The notes: generated from the sequence alone by a model not told the origin. Shown: positions 33,567 to 44,911, counted from the stretch's first letter. The stretch is DNA of 64,000 bases from Strobilurus pachycystidiatus (GCA_019915135.1 JAHLMK010000016.1:744001-808000), one strand, 5' to 3'. A program made the numbers and translations.

Positions 33567-36258
33567 TCACTCCCTCGTACGCGCCTTTTTGCTCCTCTTC
33601 TGCTTCGTATCGTCCGGCTCCTCCTCCTCTGCGGGTCTCTTTCCACTACTCCGCTTCACCGCCTTGAAGGGGACGGATTGCATGTCCATTCTGATGAGGT
33701 TGAACATGAAATAGGCGTTGGCGTAGGTTTCTGACCGAAAATGTTGCGGATCCCAGCGCGTAGAGTCTGGCTTGTCCAAGTCCAGCGGTGTGGTCGCTTC
33801 AAGCTCCTCATAAGCGGATACAAGGTCGCGGAAAATGTCCAACCCCGATATAAGGTTAGCTCCCTCTAGAACAGGTGCGTAGAGGGTGCTCAAAGCGCTG
33901 GTAATCAGGTCCTTGCCATCCGCAGGCAACTTCGGGAAATCCATCATGAATGAGAGTCGTTCGAGAGATCCCTCGACCTTCCCATCGAACAACCCGTCAT
34001 TGATCCGTTCCACAGCAGAGAAGGCAGATGCCAAGCCGTCGGTGGGAAGGGAGCTCGGTATGGTGGTGAGAAGAAAGAAAGCATACATCCATGCGAGAGA
34101 CTCGAGATCATGGAGGAAGTTATGTTTGAACCAGTTCCTGATTTCGACTTTAGAACCCTGGGCGTTATCCCGTTGGAACCGATTTATCCGCTCCAGATGA
34201 CGTTGTTTGATCGACGATTTCGATGCCACAGGTTTGGGCACATATAGATGCTTCTGTCTCTGAGTTTCGATGGCCATGAAAGCAGGGGTGCCCTGGAAAA
34301 ATATCGTAAGGACTCTTGTACTACCAGCACCGAGATGAACGTACAGTCAATGGGGCCTTGTGAGGAGACGTCAAGTCATATTGCCGTGCGTACTCAAGGT
34401 CAGAGACCTTGACCTGTATAGTGTTGCCTGCTGTCCGATAGACCAAGCAATTCCCGGGACTGATGTCTCGATGAACGAAGCCAGCCAAGCGCAAATAGTT
34501 CAGAGCTGGGATATCCGAATGTTAGATACAAATATGGACGAAATTCATACAGCGATAACCCACCTTTGACAACGCCGCACAATCCCAAAGCAAATTCGGC
34601 GTAGCTGGTGATACTGCTCAAGGGCTCGCATAGCTCCTTGAAGATGGTGCGCCGGTGAGTGCGAGGCTTATGCTCGTACGGAGTCTTGCCAACCAATCTA
34701 GATGCGGTAACGAGGGCAGCAACGCTGACATGGGAACGGGCGCTACCATCGACAGTGGTGCCTCGCGCAACAGATTCGGGAGGAGGTAGAGTGTAATTGA
34801 ATTCGGTGTAATTGGGTGGAATCGCGGCAATGGCGTCCTTCTCCGCATCGTTCCAGTGAACGACTTCGTCTTGTAGAATTTGCATGAAATATCTCCTGGC
34901 GTCAGACAGGAGGGTTCCCGAGGTGGGAAGGAGGTGGTCGGCAGAGGGATCGCTGCGAGCCTGTTCTAGTTCCTCTTGGATATCAGGACACTCGCCCGCT
35001 TGGATCCGATTATCCAATTCTTCGAGAGCCTCGAAGATCTTCTCTTGTATCCGACGCTCTCCCTCGGCACTCGAATATAGCCAAACATCTTTGAGCACGA
35101 GCGGATCACCGATGGGCTCACCCTCTGGGCCTGGCGAGAGGAGCATGACGGACCAAACGCGAGTGGCGCGGGTAACAATGTCCTGGGCCGCGCGTTCGTC
35201 GATGACCTTGATGGTCCGATAGACCTTTTCGCCGACGGTGAATTCATACTGAATCTTTTCCTTGTCGTCGCGCACCCTCCGGACATTAGGGTCATATCCG
35301 AGGTCCTCGTCTGAGGCAAAAGTTGTGAAGATGATGAAGCGCACGAACAATTCGGGTAGCTAATTGGGAAGGTCAGACAGTGTGCCACGACGTGAGTGCG
35401 GAAATTATTTGCCTTGTGATAATCGAACCCCTCGGTGACACTGATATGCGACCGCGAGAAATACCAGAAACGCATGGTACGATTCTCAATGGTGAAGCCG
35501 AAGGTGAAGTCGCGACATGGATCGTTCTTCAAGATATGACTGGCGTCGTTAAGGAGCTGGTCCTCGTTCTGGTACGCAAATCAATGAGGTGACTACAACA
35601 ATATGAATGTGAATGAACGCACCTGCGCCGTATCCTTCTCGTCAAGCTTGAACTGGGCGGCGACGGAAACGTCGGACCAATGGATTTTCGTCGGACGTGT
35701 CCAGTGGTCGGAGGGAGTGCCAGGTGTGGTTGGTATTATGTGTACAGCCCGACCATCGGTGATCATAGAGCCACCGTCGACTTCAGACACACCGGAATTG
35801 TGAGGATCGCATCGCAACTTGGTTGCGCGGGGCCCGAGTTTCTCGTATTCTTTGTTCCAAGTACTGCAGTGCGTGTGGATGTGCTCGGCAAGGGTAGCAA
35901 TACTAGCAAAAGTGTGGTTCTCGTTGGCTCCCTTTGGCGTCGTTTTTGGCCACCCATTCTTGTTGAGGTGTTTCGACTTCTTGAGGCCCTGGAGGGTGCA
36001 CGCGACGAGATCGTCCATTTCGTCCGTGGTGAGTTCGGGAAGTCTGGCGAACTGTTCGAGGAAGTCGATGACCCGAAGTTGAATGGTGTGGCCGGTAGTG
36101 GAGGATCTGAGCATTCTGCGCGTGGTTTGAAGACCTAACGCTCCGCTCTGTCTGAACGCGTTGTCTGAACGAGGGGTCGGCCCGACAGACGGCTGAGCAG
36201 ACGGATGAGGCGGGGGAGTCGTGTTCCGGGATCTCTTGGTGTTCTGAGTGGCCGACAT
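33567..36258 (-). CDS. FunK1-type protein kinase-like protein, copy B
   Basis: Paralogue of the gene at 22933-25468, in opposite orientation. It starts at ATG 36258 (MSATQNTKRSRNTTPPPHPS) with a disordered N terminus absent from the copy A model. Introns lie at equivalent places, including the non-canonical GC-donor intron (donor at 35412/35411, acceptor ending 35360). The middle third is strikingly similar to copy A, for example RTIFKELCEPLSS and VVHWNDAEKDAIAAIPPNY. The catalytic loop lies in the exon near 34440-34520 and encodes the HRDIS...N motif. The C terminus ends in the same EEEEPDDTKQKRSKKARTRE tail. Loss of identity is greatest at the N terminus and around PxVASKSSIKQRHLERINRF. It looks intact. 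The function is unknown beyond the FunK1 family. Confidence 0.82.
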
Positions 36259-37104
36259 GTTGAGTGAGAGCGTGGACACAAAGAAAGAGCACTCAAACCT
36301 TTTATAAGGCGCCCACGCCTTTGTCCATTGTTCGTGTCGTGACTGTAATTGCCAAGTTCGGATATGTTTACCGTTGTTGACATGGCGCGTGTTGACATGA
36401 GTCACCTGGGGCTGATGTTCCCCGATTTGGCCTATGTACGCGACAATGGGCGGTATTGTGGGGTGTCGGCCTCGGTCTGATGATCTTCAAGTATTGCGAG
36501 AAACGTCTCGCTCGTCAAGGAGGCAAAGCAAAAGGTCAGAACGTATTGAACACATACATCGACAGCGCCAAGGCCATTTTTCGGTCAATCAGGGAGGAGG
36601 TTGAGAAGAGCCCGAGATGGCTGGGAACGGTGATTACTGGCACTCAACCCAGAGAATGGGTTTGACAGCAAGCAATTTCAAGAGATACAAGAGCCAAATT
36701 TATTGGAAAGGAGCGGACTCCAGGTCAGCGTTCAAACCTCGATTGGACCGAGAGCATTCACGTAAAGCCCTGTGAAGCCATAGAGTCATCCCCTCTAGTA
36801 TGAGAAGATGATGACAAGGCAAAATGGGAGAAAGCAATAACGTCGAGAAAATATAGACACAAGTCAATGATTATGATGGAATCGAGTCTCCGCAATCACG
36901 GTGGCACGAGTTGAAGGTAGGAGAAGTAGGGGCGCTGCTAGTAATCCGTTACCAGCGTGAAAAGACGATAACTCACAACTGAGAGGACAGAATGAAAACA
37001 AAGCCCTGAAATCAGAGCGACTTGACTACTATGACTAGTATTTCACGAATCTTGTGGTGAAGGGCTAAGGGGGAAATGATATACTCTTATCGTGTGTACA
37101 GTTA
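36259..37104. other. Intergenic, no supported gene
   Basis: Upstream of FunK1 copy B and downstream of HD-domain copy A. A 69-codon open frame at 36456-36665 has no recognisable features. Confidence 0.4.
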
Positions 37105-37836
37105 CTAATCCTCGAACTCCTGCAAGCCTTTGAGCCCATTTTCAAGGACATCTATCTCTTGATGCCCCTCCACCGAGAAACCAGGTAAGTACTTCAACCC
37201 AAACTCACTCACGAAGTTGTCGTACGTCGTATTAGGCTTCGTCTGGCACAACCCCACCAGAATCTCCGTGATCCCATCCTCGAAGTCCGTCAAGGTTCCG
37301 AAAGGAAACACCGCGACGACAGCGCGCCACTCCTCAGGCGTGAGCACCCCTCCGCCCAGAACATTCGGACCCAAAAAGTCTGCAAAGACGCCGATGCTTG
37401 TGGCGGCGACTTCGGGCTGCTTGTACATCGCGATGCTGGTGGTTGTGTGGAGAGCGATGGAGTCCCAAATCAGCTGGAGGTTCTGATCGTCGAAGAAGGT
37501 GTGATTGTGGTCGTGGACTTGGACCTGGAGGAAGGACCGAGCAGCGTTGGCGCCGTCGATCTCGAACCGCTTGTCCGGGGAGACAAGCTCGCCAGTCGGG
37601 TCCCAGCCGAGATCGTGCATCAGCACGGCGAGAACGACGGCCAAAGTGGATATTTGTTTCAGCGACGGTACTTTGGAGGCGATGATGAGCGCAAAGTACG
37701 CGCTACGGATGACGTGGTAGGTGACTGAAGTGGCACTGTGCGCCTCGACATAGGACAACACGGAAGTGATGAGAGGGGATGAGGGAAAGGTAATCCCTGC
37801 AATGGGCTGGGCGAGCTTCTCTGCGATAGTAGACAT
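37105..37836 (-). CDS. HD-domain hydrolase, cyanamide-hydratase-like, copy A
   Basis: An intronless 243-residue protein starting at ATG 37836 (MSTIAEKLAQPIAG). The metal-binding HD pattern is visible: His41 in TYHVIRSAYFAL, then His74-Asp75 in LMHDLGWDP. RFEIDGANAARSFL and WDSIALHTTTSIAMYKQPEV follow, the order seen in fungal and yeast HD proteins related to cyanamide hydratase. Known members bind a divalent metal and hydrate cyanamide to urea or have undefined small-molecule substrates, so the substrate here is not established. It is about 85 percent identical by eye to copy B at 43136-43849, and its upstream sequence shares an inverted repeat with copy B. Confidence 0.78.
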   Translation of the reverse strand: MSTIAEKLAQPIAGITFPSSPLITSVLSYVEAHSATSVTYHVIRSAYFALIIASKVPSLKQISTLAVVLAVLMHDLGWDPTGELVSPDKRFEIDGANAARSFLQVQVHDHNHTFFDDQNLQLIWDSIALHTTTSIAMYKQPEVAATSIGVFADFLGPNVLGGGVLTPEEWRAVVAVFPFGTLTDFEDGITEILVGLCQTKPNTTYDNFVSEFGLKYLPGFSVEGHQEIDVLENGLKGLQEFED

Positions 37837-39072
37837 GACTGGAGATTTTGTTGGCTATTCCCAAGACAGGAACGCTCCCCAGTCTTTATACCACCATCGT
37901 CACGGTATACCGCACGATACCGTATACTGGTCACCTGCTTCTATACCTGCGTAGTCACTCAAGATTCCAGGCGGTCAGAGCTTTACCAACGAACTGAATG
38001 GCAAAAGGCACGTAAGTGGCCTGAAAGGGAGCAGGTAGGCGGCGGCAGCTGAACGCGTCAGTGATTGCTGACTGAACCTCGGGCTGCATGTGTCATGCCA
38101 GCCATATCGTCGAGACGAAGCGCATCAGATTGGCGTGATTGGCCGTGCAGACATGTCAAGAGTTATAGCCTGTTAAAGGAACTGCTTACAGTCGACCTTG
38201 CACCAAGAAAATCACGAGTTATTCTGACTGAGCCACCGTTGGAGTTTATAGGTCATTTGCCGTTTCCTCGAAGCCTTCGTGGTCGTGCTTGCTTCGGAAG
38301 TCCCTTCTACAACTGTGACCACTGATTATTCAGATATACGAGGAAACAGAATCATATCCAAATTGAATCAGCACCGGGACGCACTCTTTCTCCGCTTGCA
38401 GTAGTCGCATGACCCCGTTATTGGGCATAGTTTCTTCTTCGACGGGGAGGGCGCTGCATTGTCGCTGGTCGTAGGATGACATTGCGTGCTCGTCGTAGTG
38501 GCAAAGGAAATGAACATCGTGATCGCCGGCATCGGCTTACGAGTTTCGGCATCTCAACTGGGCGCTCCTGTTAGCTCATAATATTCACTGTAGAGTAAGT
38601 ACATTCATTGCGGCGACCAGGAGATTGTCGCGGACGAGACGGATACGTCAAGCTTTGCCCTTGCCGACTGGCAGGGTCTGGGGCCCGACTCTGGGCTACC
38701 TCTTGGGTCGGGGTGGATTTACTCCGTACTGCTACAAGCATTGTGACGGACGACGTTGGTTTCTCGCTGTCATGCTGCCAGAGGGCTAGGTGGGCTGATG
38801 AGATCCAAGCGTCGGATACGTTCAAGAGATACTTGATGCACTTACTTGCGAACACAGCACCGTATAACATGCATGTAGGAATGGCCAAGCCCATATTGCT
38901 AGGCTGATGAGTATTAGATGACTGTATACACGTGAATATCAGTCACCTACGGAGTAGAACGCGCCAGGACGCGTCCGGTCAGGCCGCGCTGCGCCTGGAT
39001 CGTATCCACGTGGCGGCAGATAAATCCGAAAAAGGAAGTGCTCCCGACTCTCGAACTTTTCCTCTCACCACC
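37837..39072. other. Divergent intergenic region, HD copy A / fatty acid hydroxylase
   Basis: A 1.2-kb spacer between divergent genes holding both promoters and the inverted repeat at 38057-38072. I see no additional gene. Open frames around 38571-38907 on both strands lack domain features. Confidence 0.4.
38057..38072 (-). promoter_or_regulatory. Conserved GTCAG-N6-CTGAC inverted repeat upstream of HD copy A
   Basis: Read toward the gene it is GTCAGCAATCACTGAC, a perfect 5-bp inverted repeat with a 6-bp spacer, about 220 bp upstream of the ATG at 37836. The identical 16-mer occurs in the same orientation about 196 bp upstream of HD copy B. It may be a regulator binding site or simply residual duplicated sequence. 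Confidence 0.5.
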
Positions 39073-40389
39073 ATGTCCGTGTCGAAGCGGGTGCGCATCT
39101 TCACCGCTGAGGACGTGGCGAGCCATCGCTCGGTGACGAGCTGCTGGCTGGCATACAACGGCCGCGTGTACAACGTCACATCCTTCCTTGCTGACCATCC
39201 CGGTGGGGAGGACATCATTCTTCGCTATGGCGGGCAGGCTGTCGACACTGTCATGGCCGACAAGAGCGAACACGAACACTCGGATGCCGCATACGACATG
39301 CTCGAGGAATTTCTGATTGGCAAGCTCGGCGCGGAAGAACACACGGCGACGGAAGGTGTGTGCCTGATGAATGTCCTAGTGCTCAATTACTGTACTATAA
39401 TTTCCCTCAGACTGGGTCGCGACGGACGACTATCATCCCGACGACACGGACACTGCCGCCGACTATGCCAAGAACGAGTTCCTCGACCTTCGCCAGCCGC
39501 TGTTGGCGCAAGTCTGGAAGGCAAACTTCAGGTGTGTGCGAACTGCTTTTCATCGCAGCTTGCTTACGCATCGTGCAGCAAATCGTTCTATCTGAAGCAA
39601 ATTCACCAGCCGAGACATCTCACGAACTCTGCTCGACTCTTTGGCCCGGCTTACCTTGAAGTATGTTGTGATCCAGCGCGTCTATTTTGTATTAACCCTG
39701 CGCAGGTATTCACGCGTACAGCCTGGTATGTTGTTCCCGCGTTCTGGCTCCCCATAACAGCCTATCTCTTTCTGCGCTCCCTCTTCCAATTTACAGGCCC
39801 GCTTCCCGCCGCGACATCCAACCCATACCTCCCGCTCGCGTCAATCCCAGACATCCCCTTCGACTCGTATATGAAAGTCCTTCCCTGCTTCCTCGCCGGT
39901 AACCTTCTGTGGACCATTCTCGAATATGTCCTCCACCGATTTCTCTTCCACCTCGACGACTACCTTCCCGACGTCAACATTGCCCTCACCCTCCACTTTC
40001 TCCTCCACGGCGTGCACCACTACCTTCCTATGGACAGACTGCGTCTCGTTATGCCGCCCATACTGTTCGGAGTCCTGCAGTTCCCCTTCACGCAGCTCGC
40101 GCACAAGCTCTTTCCTGTCGCGGTCGCGAATGGCATAATCGCGGGCGCGTTCACGTTTTATGTTCTCTACGACTGCATGCACTACGCGCTGCATCACACC
40201 CAGATGCCCCAGTACATGAAGGAGATGAAAAAGTACCACCTGGGCCACCATTACAAGAATTACGAGCTTGCGTTTGGTGTGACAAGTGGGTTTTCCGTCT
40301 TGTCTTGTATTTGTATTCCTGTCATCCTCTGACTTTCATTCGCAGGTAAAGTGTGGGATATTGTCTTTGGCACGGAGCTTATTCTGTGA
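39073..40389 (+). CDS. SCS7: Fatty acid 2-hydroxylase (Scs7/FA2H family)
   Basis: Five exons, 39073-39355, 39411-39531, 39579-39660, 39706-40285 and 40346-40389, in phase, giving 369 residues. The N-terminal cytochrome b5 domain (about residues 7-85) has the haem ligand motif HPGG at 42-45 and the second histidine in EHEHSDAAY near 67-69. The C-terminal hydroxylase domain spans several membrane helices and carries the di-iron histidine motifs HRFLFH, HFLLHGVHH, HYALHH and YHLGHHYKN. In yeast the enzyme 2-hydroxylates very-long-chain fatty acids of ceramide in the ER. All ligand histidines appear present, so it should be active. The last exon (SKVWDIVFGTELIL) is short and easily missed. It sits between two divergent HD-domain paralogues. 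Confidence 0.93.
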
Positions 40390-42259
40390 TAGACGCGCCT
40401 CAGCCACAGGTTTTAAATTCGGTTCGACTACTTTTATGGGGACTACGCTTTTTCTTGATTTCGGATACTAATCTCACTGTTTGCTGTTTCTCGACTACTG
40501 TACTTGTCGTTGTAGTTATCTTTGTTAATATATACCCAAATGCTATCATTTCATGTATAAATTGTCATTGCAACCGACGAAGGAGGAAACTGTGCCGAAG
40601 TGCCCAAGCTGATGCCGATCATCATGTATGATGTCTCTCTCCTCCGCCCACGACAACGAGCACGGAACGCCGTCCTACGAAAGAGTCGACGCAGCCTTAC
40701 CCCCCGGCAACCCCCGGCGAAGATTATTTGACGAGTAGCGACTGCTGCAGGCGACGAAAGAGTGCATTGCGGTCGTGATTATTCCAGTAAAATGTGGGTG
40801 CAGTTGTGCAGCGTGTGTCATGGCTTATACGCTACAATTAGTTCATAGGACGACGACTTGACGTTCTATTGAACCGCGTCGTCAAGAAAGGCCATCGGAG
40901 CCACGCTCGCGCTCGACCTCACTGGATCTCCGCTCTTGCGCAGGGTTACGCCCGTCGATATAGACAATGACGAGGAGCAATGTTCTATGGACTGCCTGGA
41001 CGTTCTCGATAACCTCAAACGAAGTTGACTAGCCGCGTAGAGGCCATTCCGAATGCTACCCATACCGTCAACGTTGGCCATTTGGCTCATCCACAGTGCA
41101 CACATCTGCTCTCTACACAAGATGATGAGCGGTGACTCTCGGCCCAATTTTGGAATCACGCGGCAAGGAGTGATAGGTAGTGTCCTATGTTTCCTGTATT
41201 GTCCACTGGTTGATTCTTTTTTGTCTAGTCGGAGAGCGACATCCAACGATCACGACGAAGATCTTCTCAATGATTTGCTAAATCTTTCTTCTTTCCACCT
41301 CTCCATTGCCATCCCCAACTCCCCATTGCCATCCTCTAGAAATCTTTTCTTCGTCGGAATGTCGCAGCCAGCTTACACATATATGATCGACGCCAGCTAC
41401 AGCTCTGTGCTCTAGCAACTCGGTGTATGTGCAAACAAGTAGGCGATACGCGACGGTCCCTCTCTAGCTACCCGAGCTAGTACGATGTGCAAGCACGCAC
41501 GCGCCCAAGACGTGCTTTCGCAAACTTTTCGGCGGCGTTTCGCTTGGCACATCTGTGCTGCAGGCTGGCTGGCCGGTAGTTGCGCTTAGAGTCAGCTATG
41601 TCACCGAGCTTGGTTTTGCGTCGACAATATTTTGGAGTCCCCACAGTGGAGAATGAGCCCAGGAAGCGCGCCACCTCGGACCTATTCTTCTCAAGGCCGC
41701 CATGACTGTCCATTTTGCTTGCGCGACGAAGAGTTCGTCCACCCCTTTTTGTCCCGAATCACATCACCAACATTCTTCTTAGCTTCGACCTCGAGTTCCC
41801 GATCATCTCGGTGGTGGATGCTTCACGGGACCGGAAAGTCGAAACAGGTCCATGGAATAACGATGAATGTCGGCATATCTATCATCGGCTCGATTCTCAA
41901 TTCTTACAAATTCCAATCCGCCGCTGTACATGCCGTACTACCATCTGCAGATCATTCATTTGTGTTCAAGTCCGATACGACTCGATGCGTTCACGGCGGG
42001 GTTCAAGCTGATCATGAAGGAAAGGCCGGGCCCAAGACTCCACTTCCGACAAATTCTGACTGGGGTTCTTGGGTTCGAGGAATACTGCGTCTGTGAACGC
42101 TGCGACCGGCGATTCTTTGGGTCCGTGCCATGTATCGAATGAACAGCTCATGTACGTCCCTCTCGCATGACCATATATCTCACCAACTCAATCAACTTCA
42201 GACAAGTCCTAGTTACTCTTACGGACCTTCCCCGGCCGGCGATTGAGACTCTTCCTTCA

Positions 42260-42480
42260 CAGCGTGACGGATATGGATGTCCACTCGGAAGATATCCCAG
42301 CGTCGGACTCGGACTTGGCGCAGTTGGATCAGATGGCTTTGGTGGAGGCCGAAGGAGCGTTTGAAGTGGCCTGAAGTGTGCATCTTCCGTTGCTCGAGGA
42401 GGATGCGGCGCATTCCCGGGTCAAGGGAGGTGGAGATTGGGATGGTGCAGAAGTGAGTGTCCTCAGACTAAAACTTGAGG
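42260..42480 (+). pseudogene. Possible relic of an F-box/LRR C terminus
   Basis: The plus strand reads TDMDVHSEDIPASDSDLAQL and then an acidic helix ending FEVA before an in-frame TGA. Just beyond, a neighbouring frame reads VHLPLLEEDAAHSR. That sequence order resembles the C-terminal end of Agaricomycete F-box proteins interrupted by stop and frameshift. There is no clear N terminus upstream. The evidence is only composition and resemblance, so this could be chance. Confidence 0.2.
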
Positions 42481-42924
42481 TGCGAATTGGCTCATGAGAT
42501 TTCATCAGTTGGAAGTATAGGACTGCGTATTTTAAATCCTACTACGAATTTTCCTGTTGGGTTTGACCAAGGCCATCCTGTAAGTACTACGACACTATCA
42601 ATCACTCGATCAAATGTGGGGATGTCTGAAGGGCCACAGTTGGAGGAATGCTTAGTGAGATTGGGGCATGTATTAGACGACCTCGAAGGCGATGAGGAAA
42701 CAAGCGGTTTTATCAACTCCGTGGACAGCGGCGGCTCACAGTCAGGATAGCTTGTGGTCCTTTCGGCTGAGTAGGTCCGAGGACTGAACCAGTTACTATA
42801 ACAGGATACTCTCCTACTACCTGGCCTCATAGTATGTACTCTACGCCGGCCACTGATGGTAACTCGTTGCGCTTCATGTCGACTGAATGGTACGGTACGT
42901 CTTACACATATCGCCCGGGGCTCC

Positions 42925-42940
42925 GTCAGCAATCACTGAC
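42925..42940 (+). promoter_or_regulatory. Conserved GTCAG-N6-CTGAC inverted repeat upstream of HD copy B
   Basis: GTCAGCAATCACTGAC, identical to the element upstream of HD copy A and at a similar distance (about 196 bp) from the ATG at 43136. Flanking bases (GACGCG on the gene side) are also shared for a few positions. Confidence 0.5.
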
Positions 42941-43135
42941 GCGTCCAGTTGCCGTGCAATTTGACGCCACTTTCGTACCTTTATTGGTAAGACACTTGCT
43001 CTTATGTTCGTCTGGAAGTTAATGTGACTCAATAGACAAAGACTTGGCTGACTAGGAAACGGTCCGACGCGGCATACGATAGAGGTACAAAAACTGAGGA
43101 GGTTTCGCGAAATACAGTCAACACAACCTACAGCC

Positions 43136-43849
43136 ATGTCTATCGCAGAGAAACTCGCTCAGCCCATCGCAGGGGTCACTTTCCCCTCTTCTCCTCTTAT
43201 CACCTCCGTCTTGACATATGTCGAGGCGCACAGTGTCACCATGACCCTCTACCATGTCATCCGTAGCGCGTACTTCGCGCTCATCATCGCCTCCAAGGTC
43301 CCCTCGTTGAAGGGCATCTCCACGTTGTCGCTCGTCCTCGCCGTCCTGATGCATGATCTCGGCTGGGACCCGACTGGCGAGCTCGTGTCCGCGGACAAGC
43401 GCTTCGAGATCGACGGCGCTAACGCTGCTCGAGCCTTCCTTGAAGGTCATACCCATAACCACACCTTCTTCGACGACAAAAACCTCCAGTTGATTTGGGA
43501 CTCCATTGCCCTTCACACTACCAACAGCATTGCTTTGTATAAGGAACCCGAAGTCGCCGCCACGAACATTGGCATCTTTGCAGACTTTCTGGGACCGAAC
43601 GTCTTGGGCGGAGGGGTGCTGACGCCTGACGAGTGGCGTGCTGTCGTTGCGGTCTTCCCCATCACCGGCTTTGCTGAGGGAGTGCAGGACGTTTTTGTGG
43701 GACTGTGCCAGACGAAGCCCAACACCACGTACGACAATGTTGCGAGCGAGTTTGGGTTGAAGTACTTGCCTGGTTTCACGGTTGAGGGGAAGCAACCGAT
43801 AGATGTTGTGGAAAATGGGCTCAAGGGCTTGCAGGAGTTCGAGGACTAA
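43136..43849 (+). CDS. HD-domain hydrolase, cyanamide-hydratase-like, copy B
   Basis: An intronless 237-residue protein from ATG 43136 (MSIAEKLAQPIAGVTFPSSP). It carries the same HD motif as copy A (LYHVIRSAYFAL and LMHDLGWDP) and the same downstream blocks RFEIDGANAARAFL, WDSIALHTTNSIALYKEPEV and GGGVLTPDEWRAVVAVFP, ending LQEFED. Copy B is six residues shorter: it lacks one residue near the N terminus, and small gaps occur at EGHTHNHTFFDD and PITGFAEGV. Metal ligands are retained in both, so both may be active. Its strand is opposite to copy A, with the 5' ends facing each other about 5.3 kb apart. Confidence 0.78.
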   Translation: MSIAEKLAQPIAGVTFPSSPLITSVLTYVEAHSVTMTLYHVIRSAYFALIIASKVPSLKGISTLSLVLAVLMHDLGWDPTGELVSADKRFEIDGANAARAFLEGHTHNHTFFDDKNLQLIWDSIALHTTNSIALYKEPEVAATNIGIFADFLGPNVLGGGVLTPDEWRAVVAVFPITGFAEGVQDVFVGLCQTKPNTTYDNVASEFGLKYLPGFTVEGKQPIDVVENGLKGLQEFED

Positions 43850-44634
43850 TCCGTCACACAAGTACTTAGCGCCCCATTGTCAGTCGACCGTCAATTCCTT
43901 CTAGTAGAAATCCTTTGTTTCGGGTTGTGCTCAATATCTTCATCTTTCAGTTTCTTTCTCGCTTCATAGTACTTCACTTTGACTCCAGTAGAATTCAGTC
44001 AAGTTACTTTGCTTTGAGCTTCGATCCAGCTAATCTCTCATCCACACATTTCTTCGTGTCTATCGGTGCTTCCCTGCCCATGTAATGATGTCATCGCTTG
44101 GCTCACACCAAGTTGTGTGGCGAGGATCGGTCTATCCTCTTTGGATGACGATGGGCAAGTTGGCTGTTGGATTGACCATCCTCGTACGGCCGGACCATGA
44201 TAATCTTCGGGGTCGCGGCAGCAAAGAAGGCTGGCTCTATGACCATGCCTCCAGTGGCCAACAAATTTAGTGGCGCGGTGGGAGTCGGAATGTTATTTCG
44301 GTCACGGTGGCTCAGAGCCAAGCAGTTTTACTGGGTAGGCCGCACTTCACAATACGACCATTTCACGCAAAGGAGGTCGGAGTCCACGAAACGAATTTAG
44401 AAGATACACGATATCAAGGTATATATATCAACGGATAGGAAAAAACTAGGGATACAATGCCGAGGCTCTATGACCCTCGGACCAAATAACTTGTGAAATG
44501 TAATGAGTGAATGATGGAAATTGGGTGGAGGGATGGAGGGTATGATGCCCAATTTTCGATGTTATGCATGTAGTGGCCCGAGCTGAAAGAATCATGAGAA
44601 CAGTTCCATGAGTCCAAGGGAAGAGAATTACCAT
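43850..44634. other. Convergent intergenic region
   Basis: Between HD copy B and the small secreted peptide gene. No other gene is supported. Confidence 0.4.
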
Positions 44635-44911
44635 TTACTGCTCGGCTTGAACCTCCCTCAAACAGCCCTTGGTCATGGCACAGCCAGATGGATCACGGGC
44701 CTACAAATTGCAGACATAAGGAAAAGTCGTAGGACGAGAAGACGCTAAAACTCACGGTAACTTCATCGATGATGAAGGGTGCAGGTGCAGCATTCACGAC
44801 AAAGGTGAGAGTAACTAGAAAGAAAGTCAGGACACAGTGACAGTGCGAAAGCGACGCGCGAGAGCGTTACTCACGCGCACTGAGGACAAGGAAAAAGGAT
44901 TTGAACTGCAT
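44635..44911 (-). CDS. Small secreted peptide, 53 residues
   Basis: Three tiny exons, 44911-44875, 44814-44756 and 44700-44635, each joined by a canonical GTGAGT...TAG intron. Phases agree exactly and give a 53-residue product. It starts MQFKSFFLVLSALTLTF and continues VVNAAPAPF, a clear signal peptide with a likely cleavage after NAA or nearby. The predicted mature peptide is about 28-33 residues with two cysteines (SGCAMTKGC) that could form one disulfide, and ends REVQAEQ. No family recognised. Small secreted peptides of this type in basidiomycetes may act in signalling or at the hyphal surface, but that is speculation. The gene is too short to be found by simple ORF length filters. Confidence 0.66.

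Larger units (their letters stand above)
40390..43135. other. 2.7-kb gene-poor region with a possible gene relic
   Basis: No intact gene is supported between the fatty acid hydroxylase and HD copy B. A possible decayed F-box/LRR-type coding segment lies near 42260-42480 (listed separately). The final 250 bases hold the promoter of HD copy B, including the shared inverted repeat. Confidence 0.4.
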
